64,000 bases of DNA. It comes from Alteromonas australica. Its GTDB lineage: Bacteria; Pseudomonadota; Gammaproteobacteria; Enterobacterales; Alteromonadaceae. The DNA lies in contig NZ_CP008849.1 of the NCBI RefSeq assembly GCF_000730385.1, forward strand, positions 1,984,001 to 2,048,000, read 5' to 3'. The notes beneath the pieces are model-generated. The model made no database searches. It saw only the letters and a list, made by a program, of their open reading frames with translations, and was not told the DNA's origin. Numbering within the stretch: the first letter of the stretch is position 1; each line of letters begins with the position of its first letter. Made by a program: the position numbers and the translations under genes. Below are positions 47,892 to 57,088 of this stretch, in pieces.

Positions 47892-47985
47892 TCTTTCGAG
47901 TAAGCGATTTTCGTTGCGAAAGACTGTAGGTAAAGTGAACAAACTCTTGTGTGTTCACTCTAATTCTCAGGCTTTCGGTTTTTTT
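47892..47985 (+). promoter_or_regulatory. Putative attenuator hairpins in the rlmE-ftsH gap
   Basis: Segment 1 (TCTTTCG, 47892-47898) pairs with segment 2 (CGAAAGA, 47917-47923). Segment 2 (CGAAAGACTG, 47917-47926) can instead pair with segment 3 (CAGGCTTTCG, 47968-47977, one A-G mismatch), which is followed by TTTTTTT at 47979-47985. A perfect GTGAACA/TGTTCAC hairpin (47935-47941 and 47952-47958) sits inside the second structure. The ftsH Shine-Dalgarno AGAGG starts right after the T run. Confidence 0.5.
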
Positions 47986-47999
47986 AGAGGTTAGTAGCA

Positions 48000-49946
48000 T
48001 TGAGCGATATGGCAAAAAATTTAATCTTATGGTTGGTTATCGCCGTTGTGTTAATGTCTGTTTTTCAGAGCTTTTCACCCAGTGAATCAGCACGAACGCA
48101 GACCGATTACACAACATTCCTAAGAGAAGCTGAACAAGGAAATATCCGTGAAGTTCGCATCAACAATGATGGTGAAATTCGTGGTACTAAACGTTCGGGT
48201 GACACATTCCAGACGAACGTTCCTTACTTCGACGACAAGTTAATTTCAGATTTAGTTAAAAATGACGTGCGTGTCTACGGTGAGCCGCCGGAAGAGCAGT
48301 CAATTTTAACGTCTATCTTTATTTCTTGGTTCCCCATGTTGTTGCTTATTGGTGTATGGATATTCTTCATGCGTCAAATGCAAGGTGGCGGTGGCCGCGG
48401 CGCCATGTCTTTCGGTAAGAGTAAAGCGCGCTTACTGGGCGAAGACCAAATCAAGACCACATTTGCCGATGTTGCTGGGTGTGATGAAGCGAAAGAAGAT
48501 GTATCAGAATTGGTAGACTTCCTTCGTGACCCATCAAAATTCCAGAAATTAGGCGGTAAAATTCCTAAAGGCGTGCTTATGGTAGGCCCTCCAGGAACAG
48601 GTAAAACCTTGCTAGCGAAAGCGATTGCCGGTGAAGCTAAAGTGCCTTTCTTCACTATTTCGGGGTCTGATTTCGTCGAAATGTTTGTGGGTGTTGGTGC
48701 ATCACGTGTTCGCGATATGTTTGAACAAGCGAAAAAAGCAGCACCATGCATTATCTTTATTGATGAAATCGATGCAGTGGGTCGTCAGCGTGGCGCAGGT
48801 TTAGGTGGCGGTCACGATGAGCGTGAACAAACCCTCAACCAAATGCTTGTCGAGATGGACGGTTTCGAAGGTCATGAAGGTATCATCGTTATTGCGGCAA
48901 CCAACCGTCCTGACGTACTTGATCCAGCATTACTGCGTCCCGGTCGATTCGACCGTCAGGTGGTTGTAGGTCTGCCCGATATTCGTGGTCGTGAACAAAT
49001 ACTTAAGGTGCATATCCGTAAGGTTCCCGTGGCTGATAATGTAGAGCCGTCAGTCATTGCTCGCGGTACCCCAGGTTTCTCTGGTGCCGACTTAGCCAAC
49101 CTCGTGAACGAAGCTGCATTATTTGCTGCTCGTGGAAACAAGCGCCTTGTTTCTATGGAAGAGTTCGAGAAGGCGAAAGACAAAATCATGATGGGCTCTG
49201 AACGTAAGTCTATGGTGATGTCTGAGTCAGAAAAAGAAATGACGGCGTATCACGAAGCTGGTCACGCTATTGTGGGTCGTTTAGTACCAGAGCATGATCC
49301 AGTTTATAAGGTATCTATTATTCCTCGTGGTCGTGCATTAGGTGTGACTATGTATTTGCCAGAGCAAGATAGAGTAAGCCATTCTAAGCAGCATTTAGAA
49401 AGTATGATTTCTAGCTTGTTTGGCGGCCGAATTGCAGAGCAAATCATTTATGGCGATGACAAGGTGACCACAGGGGCCTCTAACGACATCGAACGTGCCA
49501 CTGAAATTGCTCGTAAGATGGTTACTCAATGGGGGCTTTCAACGAAAATGGGCCCAATGCTGTATGCAGAAGATGAAGGTGAAGTTTTCTTAGGCAAGTC
49601 TATGTCTAAAGCAACCAACATGTCTGATGATACGGCCAGAGCCATTGATGCTGAAATTAAGTCGTTAATTGATAGTAACTACGACCGTGCACACAAAATC
49701 TTAGAAGAGAATATTGATATTCTTCATTCTATGAAAGATGCACTAATGAAGTATGAAACTATTGATGCCAAACAAATTGACGATTTAATGAACCGTACAG
49801 ATGTGCGTCCTCCTGCTGATTGGGATGACCGCTCGCCGTCAGGCGGTGACAAACCAAGCGGTGGCAAGCCAGCGCGTGAAGGTGAAATTACCGACGATGG
49901 TGTGGATAAGCCGTCTGTAGGTAAGCCAGGCGATTTGCCCAGCTAA
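48000..49946 (+). CDS. ftsH: ATP-dependent zinc metalloprotease FtsH
   Basis: The membrane-anchored AAA protease that degrades unassembled membrane proteins and, in E. coli, RpoH and LpxC. Two membrane helices (about 7-26 and 100-124) flank a periplasmic loop; the AAA domain has Walker A GPPGTGKT and second-region-of-homology residues, then the zinc motif HEAGH. The C-terminal tail after about 600 is low-complexity Gly/Lys/Pro/Asp. The frame opens with TTG at 48000 (MSDMAKN), 9 nt downstream of AGAGG; the ATG at 48009 gives the E. coli-like MAKNLILWL. Confidence 0.98.
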   Translation: MSDMAKNLILWLVIAVVLMSVFQSFSPSESARTQTDYTTFLREAEQGNIREVRINNDGEIRGTKRSGDTFQTNVPYFDDKLISDLVKNDVRVYGEPPEEQSILTSIFISWFPMLLLIGVWIFFMRQMQGGGGRGAMSFGKSKARLLGEDQIKTTFADVAGCDEAKEDVSELVDFLRDPSKFQKLGGKIPKGVLMVGPPGTGKTLLAKAIAGEAKVPFFTISGSDFVEMFVGVGASRVRDMFEQAKKAAPCIIFIDEIDAVGRQRGAGLGGGHDEREQTLNQMLVEMDGFEGHEGIIVIAATNRPDVLDPALLRPGRFDRQVVVGLPDIRGREQILKVHIRKVPVADNVEPSVIARGTPGFSGADLANLVNEAALFAARGNKRLVSMEEFEKAKDKIMMGSERKSMVMSESEKEMTAYHEAGHAIVGRLVPEHDPVYKVSIIPRGRALGVTMYLPEQDRVSHSKQHLESMISSLFGGRIAEQIIYGDDKVTTGASNDIERATEIARKMVTQWGLSTKMGPMLYAEDEGEVFLGKSMSKATNMSDDTARAIDAEIKSLIDSNYDRAHKILEENIDILHSMKDALMKYETIDAKQIDDLMNRTDVRPPADWDDRSPSGGDKPSGGKPAREGEITDDGVDKPSVGKPGDLPS

Positions 49947-49965
49947 GCTTCTTAGGCTAAACGTG

Positions 49966-49993
49966 AAAAACGCCAGTTAATCTGGCGTTTTTT
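49966..49993 (+). terminator. Terminator of ftsH
   Basis: AAAAACGCCAG and CTGGCGTTTTTT form an 11-bp stem around TTAAT, followed by T residues, before folP. Confidence 0.88.
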
Positions 49994-50024
49994 GTATGTG
50001 TTAATGCAATACGAGTGATTTTTA

Positions 50025-50849
50025 ATGCGCTTTGCTAACCGGGAAATAGACCTCTCTACCCCTAAGATCATGGGGATTTTAAACGTGACCCCTGATTCCT
50101 TTTCTGACGGCGGTAAACACCATCATCTCGACAGTGCCTTACGCCACGCACATGACATGGTTGAAAAAGGTGCGACTTTTATCGACGTGGGCGGTGAATC
50201 CACCCGCCCTGGCGCTGCAACAGTAAGTGAAAGTGAAGAACTCGATAGAGTCATTCCAGTCATTGAACGTTTACACAGTGAGTTAGACTGTGTCATTTCC
50301 GTAGATACCAGCAAAGCGATGGTTATGAGAGAGGCTGTCCAAGCGGGTGCCGGGCTTATTAATGACGTAAGGGCTTTAGCAGAACCCAATGCATTAGAGG
50401 TTGCAGCGCATTCCTCGGTTCCTGTTTGCTTAATGCATATGAAAGGGCAGCCCACTACCATGCAACAAAACCCTGAGTACACAAGTGTAGTGGATGATGT
50501 AACAGGATTTTTATTACAGCGTGTAGACGCTTGTATTCAGGCCGGGATAAATCGCGACAATATCCTGCTTGACCCAGGGTATGGCTTCGGTAAAACCCTT
50601 TCTCATAACTATATGTTAGTGAAATATTTGCCCAAAATTATGGCGTTGGGTTACCCCGTGTTAGTGGGAATGTCTAGAAAGTCCATGATTGGCAGCTTAC
50701 TTGATAGAAAAGTGGAAGAGCGCTTGGCGGGAAGTGTGGCACTCGCTACAATTGCTGCCACTATGCGAGCGCACATTATTCGTGTTCATGATGTACAAGA
50801 AACCAGTGATGCCGTGTCTATTGTTAACATGGTTCATGAAGTAAAATAA
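50025..50849 (+). CDS. folP: Dihydropteroate synthase
   Basis: Joins p-aminobenzoate to the pterin diphosphate in folate synthesis; the sulfonamide target. The two family signatures are [20 protein letters not shown] near residues 14-33 and [16 protein letters not shown] at about 49-64; the C-terminal GMSRKSMIG is the pyrophosphate/Lys site. 274 residues. Ten nt upstream of glmM, so cotranscribed. Confidence 0.98.
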   Translation: MRFANREIDLSTPKIMGILNVTPDSFSDGGKHHHLDSALRHAHDMVEKGATFIDVGGESTRPGAATVSESEELDRVIPVIERLHSELDCVISVDTSKAMVMREAVQAGAGLINDVRALAEPNALEVAAHSSVPVCLMHMKGQPTTMQQNPEYTSVVDDVTGFLLQRVDACIQAGINRDNILLDPGYGFGKTLSHNYMLVKYLPKIMALGYPVLVGMSRKSMIGSLLDRKVEERLAGSVALATIAATMRAHIIRVHDVQETSDAVSIVNMVHEVK

Positions 50850-50859
50850 GGATTTAAAA

Positions 50860-52203
50860 ATGGGTCAGCGCAAATATTTTGGTACTGATGGTATTCGTGG
50901 CAAAGTGGGTGAAAGTAACATAAACCCTGAATTTGTTACCAAGCTTGGCTGGGCGGCAGGTAAAGTCCTTGCTGGCCGTGGCACTAACAAAGTACTCATT
51001 GGTAAAGATACCCGTATTTCTGGTTACATGCTTGAATCATCATTGGAATCAGGGCTATCTGCTGCGGGCATCGATATTGGTTTGCTTGGGCCAATGCCCA
51101 CACCGGCAATTGCCTATTTAACGAAAACCTTTCGTTCTGAGGCTGGCATTGTCATCAGTGCTTCACATAACCCTTATTACGACAACGGTATAAAGTTCTT
51201 TTCATCCAATGGCTTTAAGCTTGATGATGATATAGAACACGCTATTGAGGCTATGCTTGAGGAACCCATGACGTGTGTTGCGTCAGATAAATTGGGTAAG
51301 GCTACGCGCATTAATGACGCAGCGGGCCGTTACATCGAATTCTGTAAAGGTACATTCCCCTCTGAATTGTCTTTAACGGGACTAAAGATTGTCGTGGATT
51401 GTGCGCACGGCGCGACTTATCACATTGCACCTAACGTGTTGCGTGAATTAGGTGCCACGGTTATTGAAATTGGCACCGCGCCGAACGGCTTAAATATCAA
51501 CGAAAACGTGGGCGCTACTTCTTTAGGCGCCATTGTTGAGGCGGTTAAAACGCATCACGCCGATTTAGGCTTTGCCCTTGACGGCGACGGCGATCGTATC
51601 ATGATGGTAGATCATTTAGGTAACGTGATCGATGGTGATCAAATCGTGTTCATGATTGCGCGGGATGCATTAAAAAATGGCCGAATGCAAGGGGGAGTTG
51701 TTGGCACTCTGATGAGTAATTTGGGCTTAGAGGTGGCGTTGAGTCGCTTGGGTGTTCCCTTTGCACGAAGCAAAGTAGGAGATCGCTATGTCATGGAATT
51801 GTTGCAAGAAAAAGGGTGGACCATCGGCGGCGAAAGTTCTGGACATATTTTGAATTTAACGGCGTCTTCCACCGGAGATGGTATCGTGGCAGGTTTACAA
51901 GTTATTGCTGCCATGTTGCGTTCAGACATGGACTTACACGACCTGAGCAGCGGCTTCGAAATGTATCCGCAACGGCTCATCAACGTGCGCTATACAAATT
52001 TAGATGAAGACTACCTTGCTCATGATGCTGTACAAAAAGGCAAAGCAGATGCAGAAGCGGCGTTAGGTAAACGAGGGCGTGTTTTATTACGCAAAAGTGG
52101 CACTGAACCCTTAATTCGCGTTATGGTTGAATCTGATGATGAAGCCCAAACAGAGAAGTGGGCTGAACATATCGCTGAAATTGTTCGTAAAGTCGCCAAT
52201 TGA
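50860..52203 (+). CDS. glmM: Phosphoglucosamine mutase
   Basis: Interconverts glucosamine 6- and 1-phosphate for peptidoglycan and LPS precursors. The phosphoserine loop is [17 protein letters not shown] (Ser at about 103), the metal site is DGDGDRI, and the sugar-binding GGESSGH is present. 447 residues. A 95-nt gap precedes tpiA. Confidence 0.98.
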   Translation: MGQRKYFGTDGIRGKVGESNINPEFVTKLGWAAGKVLAGRGTNKVLIGKDTRISGYMLESSLESGLSAAGIDIGLLGPMPTPAIAYLTKTFRSEAGIVISASHNPYYDNGIKFFSSNGFKLDDDIEHAIEAMLEEPMTCVASDKLGKATRINDAAGRYIEFCKGTFPSELSLTGLKIVVDCAHGATYHIAPNVLRELGATVIEIGTAPNGLNINENVGATSLGAIVEAVKTHHADLGFALDGDGDRIMMVDHLGNVIDGDQIVFMIARDALKNGRMQGGVVGTLMSNLGLEVALSRLGVPFARSKVGDRYVMELLQEKGWTIGGESSGHILNLTASSTGDGIVAGLQVIAAMLRSDMDLHDLSSGFEMYPQRLINVRYTNLDEDYLAHDAVQKGKADAEAALGKRGRVLLRKSGTEPLIRVMVESDDEAQTEKWAEHIAEIVRKVAN

Positions 52204-52298
52204 TTGGCATGACTGGAATTTTTGCGTTTTATGCTTGTATATTTTATTTGAAATCGTTAATATCACGCCCGCTTTAAGACAGGGCTAAGGTCTATAGT

Positions 52299-53042
52299 GT
52301 GAAGAATAATAGAACGCCATTCGTGGCAGGTAATTGGAAAATGAACGGTGACCGTTCACTGGTGACAACGTTTAGTGCATCGCTTGATAGTCATGCAGTA
52401 AGCAATGTAGACATTGTTTTATGTCCACCGGCTGTTTATTTACCGCTATTTTCTTCGGCTAACTTTAGTTTAGGCGGGCAAGATTTAAGTGCTCAAGAAC
52501 CGGGTGCACACACAGGTGATGTGTCTGGTGAAATGCTTAAGGATGTTGGCTGCAGTTATGTTATTGTAGGCCATTCGGAGCGCCGGGAAGATCATGGCGA
52601 GTCGAACAGTGATGTTGCTAAAAAAGCCAGTAAAGCATTAGCGTGCGGCTTAACGCCTATTATCTGCATTGGCGAACCCTTAGCGGTGAGAGAAGCAGGT
52701 GAGGTTGAAGCCTTTTTATCTGAGCAATTGAAAGCGTTGGTAGAACATCTCAGTGTAGATGACTTATCTAAATCGGTTATTGCTTACGAGCCAATATGGG
52801 CTATAGGCACAGGTAAGACAGCATCACCAGAACAAGCGCAAGATGTACACAAATTTATCCGTGAGTTTTTTGCGAACGAAGACAAGACACTAGCGGAAGG
52901 GCTGCGCATTTTATATGGCGGCAGTGTAAAGCCTGACAATGCAAAAACATTATTTGCACAGGCTGATGTAGATGGCGGGCTCATTGGGGGCGCCAGCTTA
53001 AAAGTCGAAGATTTTATTTCAATTTGCCAAGCGGCAAACTGA
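52299..53042 (+). CDS. tpiA: Triose-phosphate isomerase
   Basis: Interconverts dihydroxyacetone phosphate and glyceraldehyde 3-phosphate. Catalytic residues are in view: Lys in GNWKMNG (about 12-18), His in GHSERRE and Glu in YEPIWAIGTG. It starts with GTG, AAGG placed about 9 nt upstream. 247 residues. Precedes secG by 10 nt, as in other gammaproteobacteria with this order. Confidence 0.97.
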   Translation: MKNNRTPFVAGNWKMNGDRSLVTTFSASLDSHAVSNVDIVLCPPAVYLPLFSSANFSLGGQDLSAQEPGAHTGDVSGEMLKDVGCSYVIVGHSERREDHGESNSDVAKKASKALACGLTPIICIGEPLAVREAGEVEAFLSEQLKALVEHLSVDDLSKSVIAYEPIWAIGTGKTASPEQAQDVHKFIREFFANEDKTLAEGLRILYGGSVKPDNAKTLFAQADVDGGLIGGASLKVEDFISICQAAN

Positions 53043-53052
53043 CGAGGTTATT

Positions 53053-53445
53053 ATGGTTTATGAAGTGCTACTTGTAGCCTATTTAATTGTAGCTCTATTG
53101 CTTATTGGATTTGTACTTATCCAGCAAGGCAAAGGGGCTGATATGGGCGCTTCTTTCGGTAGCGGTGGCTCTAATACTGTTTTTGGTTCTTCTGGTTCAG
53201 GTAATTTTATGAGCAGAACAACCGCGGTTTTGGCCGGTTTGTTTTTCTTTATCAGCTTAACGCTAGGTGCGTTAACGGCGAATAAAGAAAGTGCGGAAGA
53301 CGAGTGGGAAAACTTAGAGGTTCCTGCTGTCGTTGAAGCACCTGTACAAACACCAGCGGATCAAGATGTTCCAATGGGTGAAGTGCCTGAATCAGCAATT
53401 GATGATGTTCCCCAAGTGGACAAATCATCTGACGTACCTAACTAG
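53053..53445 (+). CDS. secG: Preprotein translocase subunit SecG
   Basis: Small SecYEG subunit with two membrane helices (about 3-23 and 52-71). The loop between them is Gly/Ser rich, GADMGASFGSGGSNTVFGSSGSG, as in the family. The C-terminal tail (about 80-130) is acidic and Pro-rich, longer than the E. coli one. 130 residues. Followed by tRNA-Leu, as in E. coli. Confidence 0.95.
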   Translation: MVYEVLLVAYLIVALLLIGFVLIQQGKGADMGASFGSGGSNTVFGSSGSGNFMSRTTAVLAGLFFFISLTLGALTANKESAEDEWENLEVPAVVEAPVQTPADQDVPMGEVPESAIDDVPQVDKSSDVPN

Positions 53446-53463
53446 TCGTTCATTTAAAATTTC

Positions 53464-53549
53464 GCGGAAGTGGTGGAATTGGTAGACACGCCATCTTGAG
53501 GGGGTGGTGAGCATAGCTCGTGCGGGTTCAAGTCCCGCTTTCCGCACCA
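53464..53549 (+). tRNA. tRNA-Leu (anticodon GAG)
   Basis: A class II tRNA with encoded CCA. The acceptor stem GCGGAAG pairs with TTTCCGC (last pair G-U). The D arm contains TGGTAGACACG, the anticodon loop reads CTTGAGG, the variable arm is long, and the T arm has GGTTCAAGTCC. GAG reads CUC/CUU leucine codons. It lies just after secG, as leuU does in E. coli. Confidence 0.95.
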
Positions 53550-53556
53550 ATTTTCA

Positions 53557-53586
53557 AAAGGCCAGCATTATGCTGGCCTTTTTTAT
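53557..53586 (+). terminator. Terminator of the secG-tRNA-Leu transcript
   Basis: AAGGCCAGCA and TGCTGGCCTT form a perfect 10-bp stem with a TTA loop, followed by TTTT. Confidence 0.9.
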
Positions 53587-53754
53587 TTGTGCCCCTTTTT
53601 ACAGCGCTAAATTTAATATTTGTAACAATTCGTAAAATAAAGTTATTTCAGCCAGTTAACGCTATTCGTTGGAAATTAATTGGGCTATGCTTGCTGCTTG
53701 TAACCGTTTATTAATCATTGAACATGCCTATTTTGAGTCGCTAGGAGCGCTAGC

Positions 53755-56049
53755 GTGCAGATTTCGTTAAGACAAAGCCTATTTAGAACCTTGCTTGGTG
53801 GCATACTTGTCGCGGCCTTTTTAATCATGGCTTCCGTGTGGGAGTCGGCCAATAGCCTTGTGCAGCAAAATATTAATCAAGATATTGCTGTAACGGAAAA
53901 AGTATTACACCGGCTCATTGACGACAGACAAGCCATCGTTAAAAGCGTTTCAAATGTGTTGTTGCGGTCGTACGACTTCAGGCGCGCAGTTGGCACTGAG
54001 GATACGCCTTCAATAGAAGCGGCGTTTACCAGCTACGCTAAGCGTATCAACACTGACGTGATTGCCTTAGTAGATTTAAATCATAACGTGGTGGCAAGCT
54101 ATACCGACTTATTCACGCCTAATGAACAATTAAAAGCCAGTACAGCCCTTGCTGCGAAGGGGTATGAAAGTGGTTTTTTCCTCATTAATGATAGGTTGCT
54201 GCAACTGAATTTGTATCGTGTAGAAATTCCAACCTTACGGTATTACCTCATTATAGGTATCGAGTTCGATTCTGCTTTGCTAGAGGATTTAAGACGTCTA
54301 GTAGAAGCAGACATCATCATTTCAGGCAAGGGCGACCAAGGGATCATTGCCTCGACGTTGGTAGATGAACAAGCACGATCCATTTTGAATGCTCAGGAAA
54401 GCCCGTCATGGCTGGATGTTACTTTCACCAATCAACTCACGTATATGCGCCGTTCGGTAACATTATCTTCCATGGGTACGTTACCAGTCGATATTACGAT
54501 TGCTATCGATGTATCTGAAGCGTATCAGTCATTTACTCATATTCAGTTATCAATTTTAATTTTTACCCTTATTGCCATATTAGTGGCGTTAGGCTTCTCT
54601 ATGATTTTAGCCCGCAACGTGAGCGGCCCAGTTTCAAATTTAGTGAATGCGGTAAATCGAGTGGCAGCGGGTAACTACGGGGCTATTTTAAGTAAACCTT
54701 CAAGACTGAAAGAAATTTCTGCGTTAGCGACCGCCGTAGATAGCATGCAAGATAGTATTAAGCATAGGGAAAAGCGTATACGCTATCAGGCACAACACGA
54801 CGTGTTAACAGGTTTGTTCAATCGTAATTATGTTGAACAATACTTTGAGTCTCAAATCAACAGCAATAAAAGTGTCCAAGTCCTGGCTATTACAGTTATT
54901 GGCTTTAGAACCATTAACGACTTGTATGGCTACTCAAACGGTGATACTGCGCTAAAAACCTTGGCTGAGCGACTTATGCGCTGGCCTGGCACTTCTGCCC
55001 GGCTGGCAGGCGGGGAAATTCTTTATATCAGTGAATCTCGTCTTGATGAAGCGCAATTAGAAACCCTCAAACATATTTTAGAGCAACCGGTAGAAAGTAA
55101 CCTAATAGCCATACCTATTAAAATCGCCATGGCTGTGATCTCATGTCCATCAGATGCGGATAACAGCGAAGAGCTGTTTAGAAAAATCAATATTGTCTCT
55201 GACGAAGCCATTCATACTGGTCAGTGGTGTGTGCATTATCGAGCCGATCTGGAAGCCAGATATGTTCGCCGATTAACCATAACCACTGAATTGAAGCGGG
55301 CGTTGGCTAGCGAGCAATCTGAATTATCCATGGTTTATCAGCCTAAAGTGGATTTGAGCACGATGAAAGTGTGCAGTATGGAGGCGCTTATCCGTTGGAA
55401 TAATGCCGTACTTGGTTTTGTGCCTCCCGACGAATTCATTACTATTGCTGAACAAGCCGGCTTGATAGAACAGGTGACTAGCTGGGTAATGCGCCGCACG
55501 ATTGAAGATTTATCTTATTTCAGAGTGAAAGGCTATCGCTTTACGGTAGCGATGAATTTATCGACTCAAGATATACAAAATAAGCCGCTGCTTAATAAGC
55601 TGGTTAATTTATTAACAGAGTTTGCCCTTTATCCTTCGTCATTAGAATTAGAGATTACAGAAAGCGATCTCGTTGCTGACGCATCTCTCGCGATTGAAAA
55701 CTTGAATGCATTGACCTCAAGAGGGTTCCATTTCGCGATTGACGATTTTGGAACTGGGTATTCGTCGCTGGCTTATTTGAAAAATTTACCGGTAAATACC
55801 ATCAAAATTGATAAGAGCTTTATATTATCTCTTGCTACCGATGAAAATGATCAACAAATTGTTCATACCGTACTGGGATTAGCTGATGCTTTTAATTTAA
55901 AGGTAGTCGCTGAAGGGGTTGAAGATGAAGTATCTATGAACATTTTGAAGGATTGGGGTTGTGATATCGCCCAAGGGTACTTTATTAGTCGGCCACTGCC
56001 ACGCGCTGATTTAGAAGCTTGGTTAGAGAATTCACCTTTCGGTGAATAG
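53755..56049 (+). CDS. Membrane c-di-GMP phosphodiesterase (Cache-like, HAMP, degenerate GGDEF, EAL)
   Basis: A 764-residue signalling protein starting with GTG behind AGGAG. A membrane helix (about 10-30), a periplasmic dCache-like sensor (about 35-255), a second helix (about 263-285) and a HAMP linker (about 285-340) precede a GGDEF domain whose motif reads AGGEI near 418, so it cannot be a cyclase. The EAL domain keeps E543-A-L, the DDFGTGYSS loop at 663-671 and ...KIDKSFI, as in active phosphodiesterases. It should hydrolyse c-di-GMP in response to a periplasmic cue; the GGDEF may bind GTP as a regulator. Monocistronic. Confidence 0.9.
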   Translation: MQISLRQSLFRTLLGGILVAAFLIMASVWESANSLVQQNINQDIAVTEKVLHRLIDDRQAIVKSVSNVLLRSYDFRRAVGTEDTPSIEAAFTSYAKRINTDVIALVDLNHNVVASYTDLFTPNEQLKASTALAAKGYESGFFLINDRLLQLNLYRVEIPTLRYYLIIGIEFDSALLEDLRRLVEADIIISGKGDQGIIASTLVDEQARSILNAQESPSWLDVTFTNQLTYMRRSVTLSSMGTLPVDITIAIDVSEAYQSFTHIQLSILIFTLIAILVALGFSMILARNVSGPVSNLVNAVNRVAAGNYGAILSKPSRLKEISALATAVDSMQDSIKHREKRIRYQAQHDVLTGLFNRNYVEQYFESQINSNKSVQVLAITVIGFRTINDLYGYSNGDTALKTLAERLMRWPGTSARLAGGEILYISESRLDEAQLETLKHILEQPVESNLIAIPIKIAMAVISCPSDADNSEELFRKINIVSDEAIHTGQWCVHYRADLEARYVRRLTITTELKRALASEQSELSMVYQPKVDLSTMKVCSMEALIRWNNAVLGFVPPDEFITIAEQAGLIEQVTSWVMRRTIEDLSYFRVKGYRFTVAMNLSTQDIQNKPLLNKLVNLLTEFALYPSSLELEITESDLVADASLAIENLNALTSRGFHFAIDDFGTGYSSLAYLKNLPVNTIKIDKSFILSLATDENDQQIVHTVLGLADAFNLKVVAEGVEDEVSMNILKDWGCDIAQGYFISRPLPRADLEAWLENSPFGE

Positions 56050-56179
56050 ACGCCTTTTGGCTAATATATTATTGTTGGCAGCGTATATGCATTATAAAAA
56101 CTAAACCTTCCAAAAGAACGTTCAAACGGTAAATTTGGTAGGTAAACTGTGAAATTACTTCAAGAACAAGGAAATTATT

Positions 56180-56338
56180 ATGGATATTATACGCATTATC
56201 TTGTCAATCATACTTCCACCGCTGGGCGTTTTCTTACAAGTGGGTATCGGTGCGCACTTTTGGATCAATATTCTGCTTACACTGTTGGGCTATTTCCCAG
56301 GTTTAATCCACGCCATTTATATTATTGCTAAGCGTTAA
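56180..56338 (+). CDS. yqaE: YqaE/Pmp3 family membrane protein
   Basis: A 52-residue protein with two membrane helices (about 4-22 and 28-48) of the Pmp3/UPF0057 family: the IILPPLGVFLQVGIGAHFW segment and NILLTLLGYFPGLIHAIY are characteristic. Family members in yeast and plants influence membrane potential and salt tolerance; the bacterial role is not established. The ATG at 56180 follows AAGGAAA at a good distance. A terminator follows at 56353. Confidence 0.92.
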   Translation: MDIIRIILSIILPPLGVFLQVGIGAHFWINILLTLLGYFPGLIHAIYIIAKR

Positions 56339-56352
56339 CATCCGAACAGTTG

Positions 56353-56380
56353 AAAAAGCCAGCGTCAAGCTGGCTTTTTT
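56353..56380 (+). terminator. Terminator of yqaE
   Basis: AGCCAGC and GCTGGCT form a 7-bp stem around GTCAA, extended by flanking A and T runs. Confidence 0.88.
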
Positions 56381-56390
56381 ATGTGTGAAT

Positions 56391-56419
56391 GAAAAGCGTA
56401 AAGTGTTGGCTTTACGCGT
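56391..56419 (-). terminator. Likely terminator of the hemerythrin gene
   Basis: Perfect 8-bp arms GCGTAAAG (56396-56403) and CTTTACGC (56410-56417); on the minus strand CTTTTCATT follows. Confidence 0.55.
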
Positions 56420-56452
56420 TAACTTCAAAGGATCGATTCTTCTTAAGAGGCG

Positions 56453-56899
56453 TTATGCATGAGTCAATTCTTGAGCCATTTCTTCGCGATAACCGTCGGC
56501 CAATTTTTCTTTCTGTCTTTCATTAAGCACTTTACCCGCCACTTGGAAAAACTCTTGTTCTTCATCCGCGAGGTGATGCTCAACTTTTTCTTGTAAGCTT
56601 TTTAAATAATGAAGCCAAGCTGGAGAGCTCATTTCAGTTTCATCAAGCTTTTCAATAAGCTCATCTATCTCATGATGCTCTGCAATACCATGGCGTGTCA
56701 GCTCAACAGTTTCATCGTTTTCAAGCATATGTGAGTAGAAATGACGCTCTTCTGCCACAGCGTGACTTTCCAATTGGTCTTTTAGCTCTTGAAAATACTC
56801 ACGGCGAGCTGCGGTATCGCCACTGGTTTCTGCTAGTATTTTTAGCAGTAATCGTTGCTTCTCATGGTCTTTGCGTAACGCTTCAAATATTTTCATCAA
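56453..56899 (-). CDS. Hemerythrin HHE-domain protein
   Basis: A 148-residue four-helix protein. The diiron ligand set of the HHE family is suggested by H12, H46 with E50/E51, H75/H76 and H108/H109 with E113, spaced along the four helices. Such proteins bind O2 or nitric oxide, or act in iron-sulfur repair and redox stress; which is not clear here. The two initial Met codons at 56899 and 56896 are both possible starts (MMKIFEAL). Alone on the minus strand. Confidence 0.85.
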   Translation of the reverse strand: MMKIFEALRKDHEKQRLLLKILAETSGDTAARREYFQELKDQLESHAVAEERHFYSHMLENDETVELTRHGIAEHHEIDELIEKLDETEMSSPAWLHYLKSLQEKVEHHLADEEQEFFQVAGKVLNERQKEKLADGYREEMAQELTHA

Positions 56900-57088
56900 G
56901 GTTCTCCAGAATTGTTAAAATAACAATTTAGAGAATGCGAGAAGTATTCCAACTTTCTAATATGGCTAACGTTATGAAAGTAATACAAAACATTGCCATC
57001 TTTAAACGGGGCGAGCTAAAAAGCCCGCCTTAAAGTGCATAAATTACAGGTGACCCTGTATGAATGGCGCCACCGTCACTCACAAAAA

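Noticed and set aside
56149-56331. 60-codon frame overlapping yqaE
   Set aside because: It is an out-of-frame shadow of the YqaE/Pmp3 gene, which has family similarity and a Shine-Dalgarno.
57010-57032. Possible gdhA terminator GGCGAGCT/AGCCCGCC
   Set aside because: An 8-bp stem with one mismatch and no T-run on the minus strand; not enough to call.
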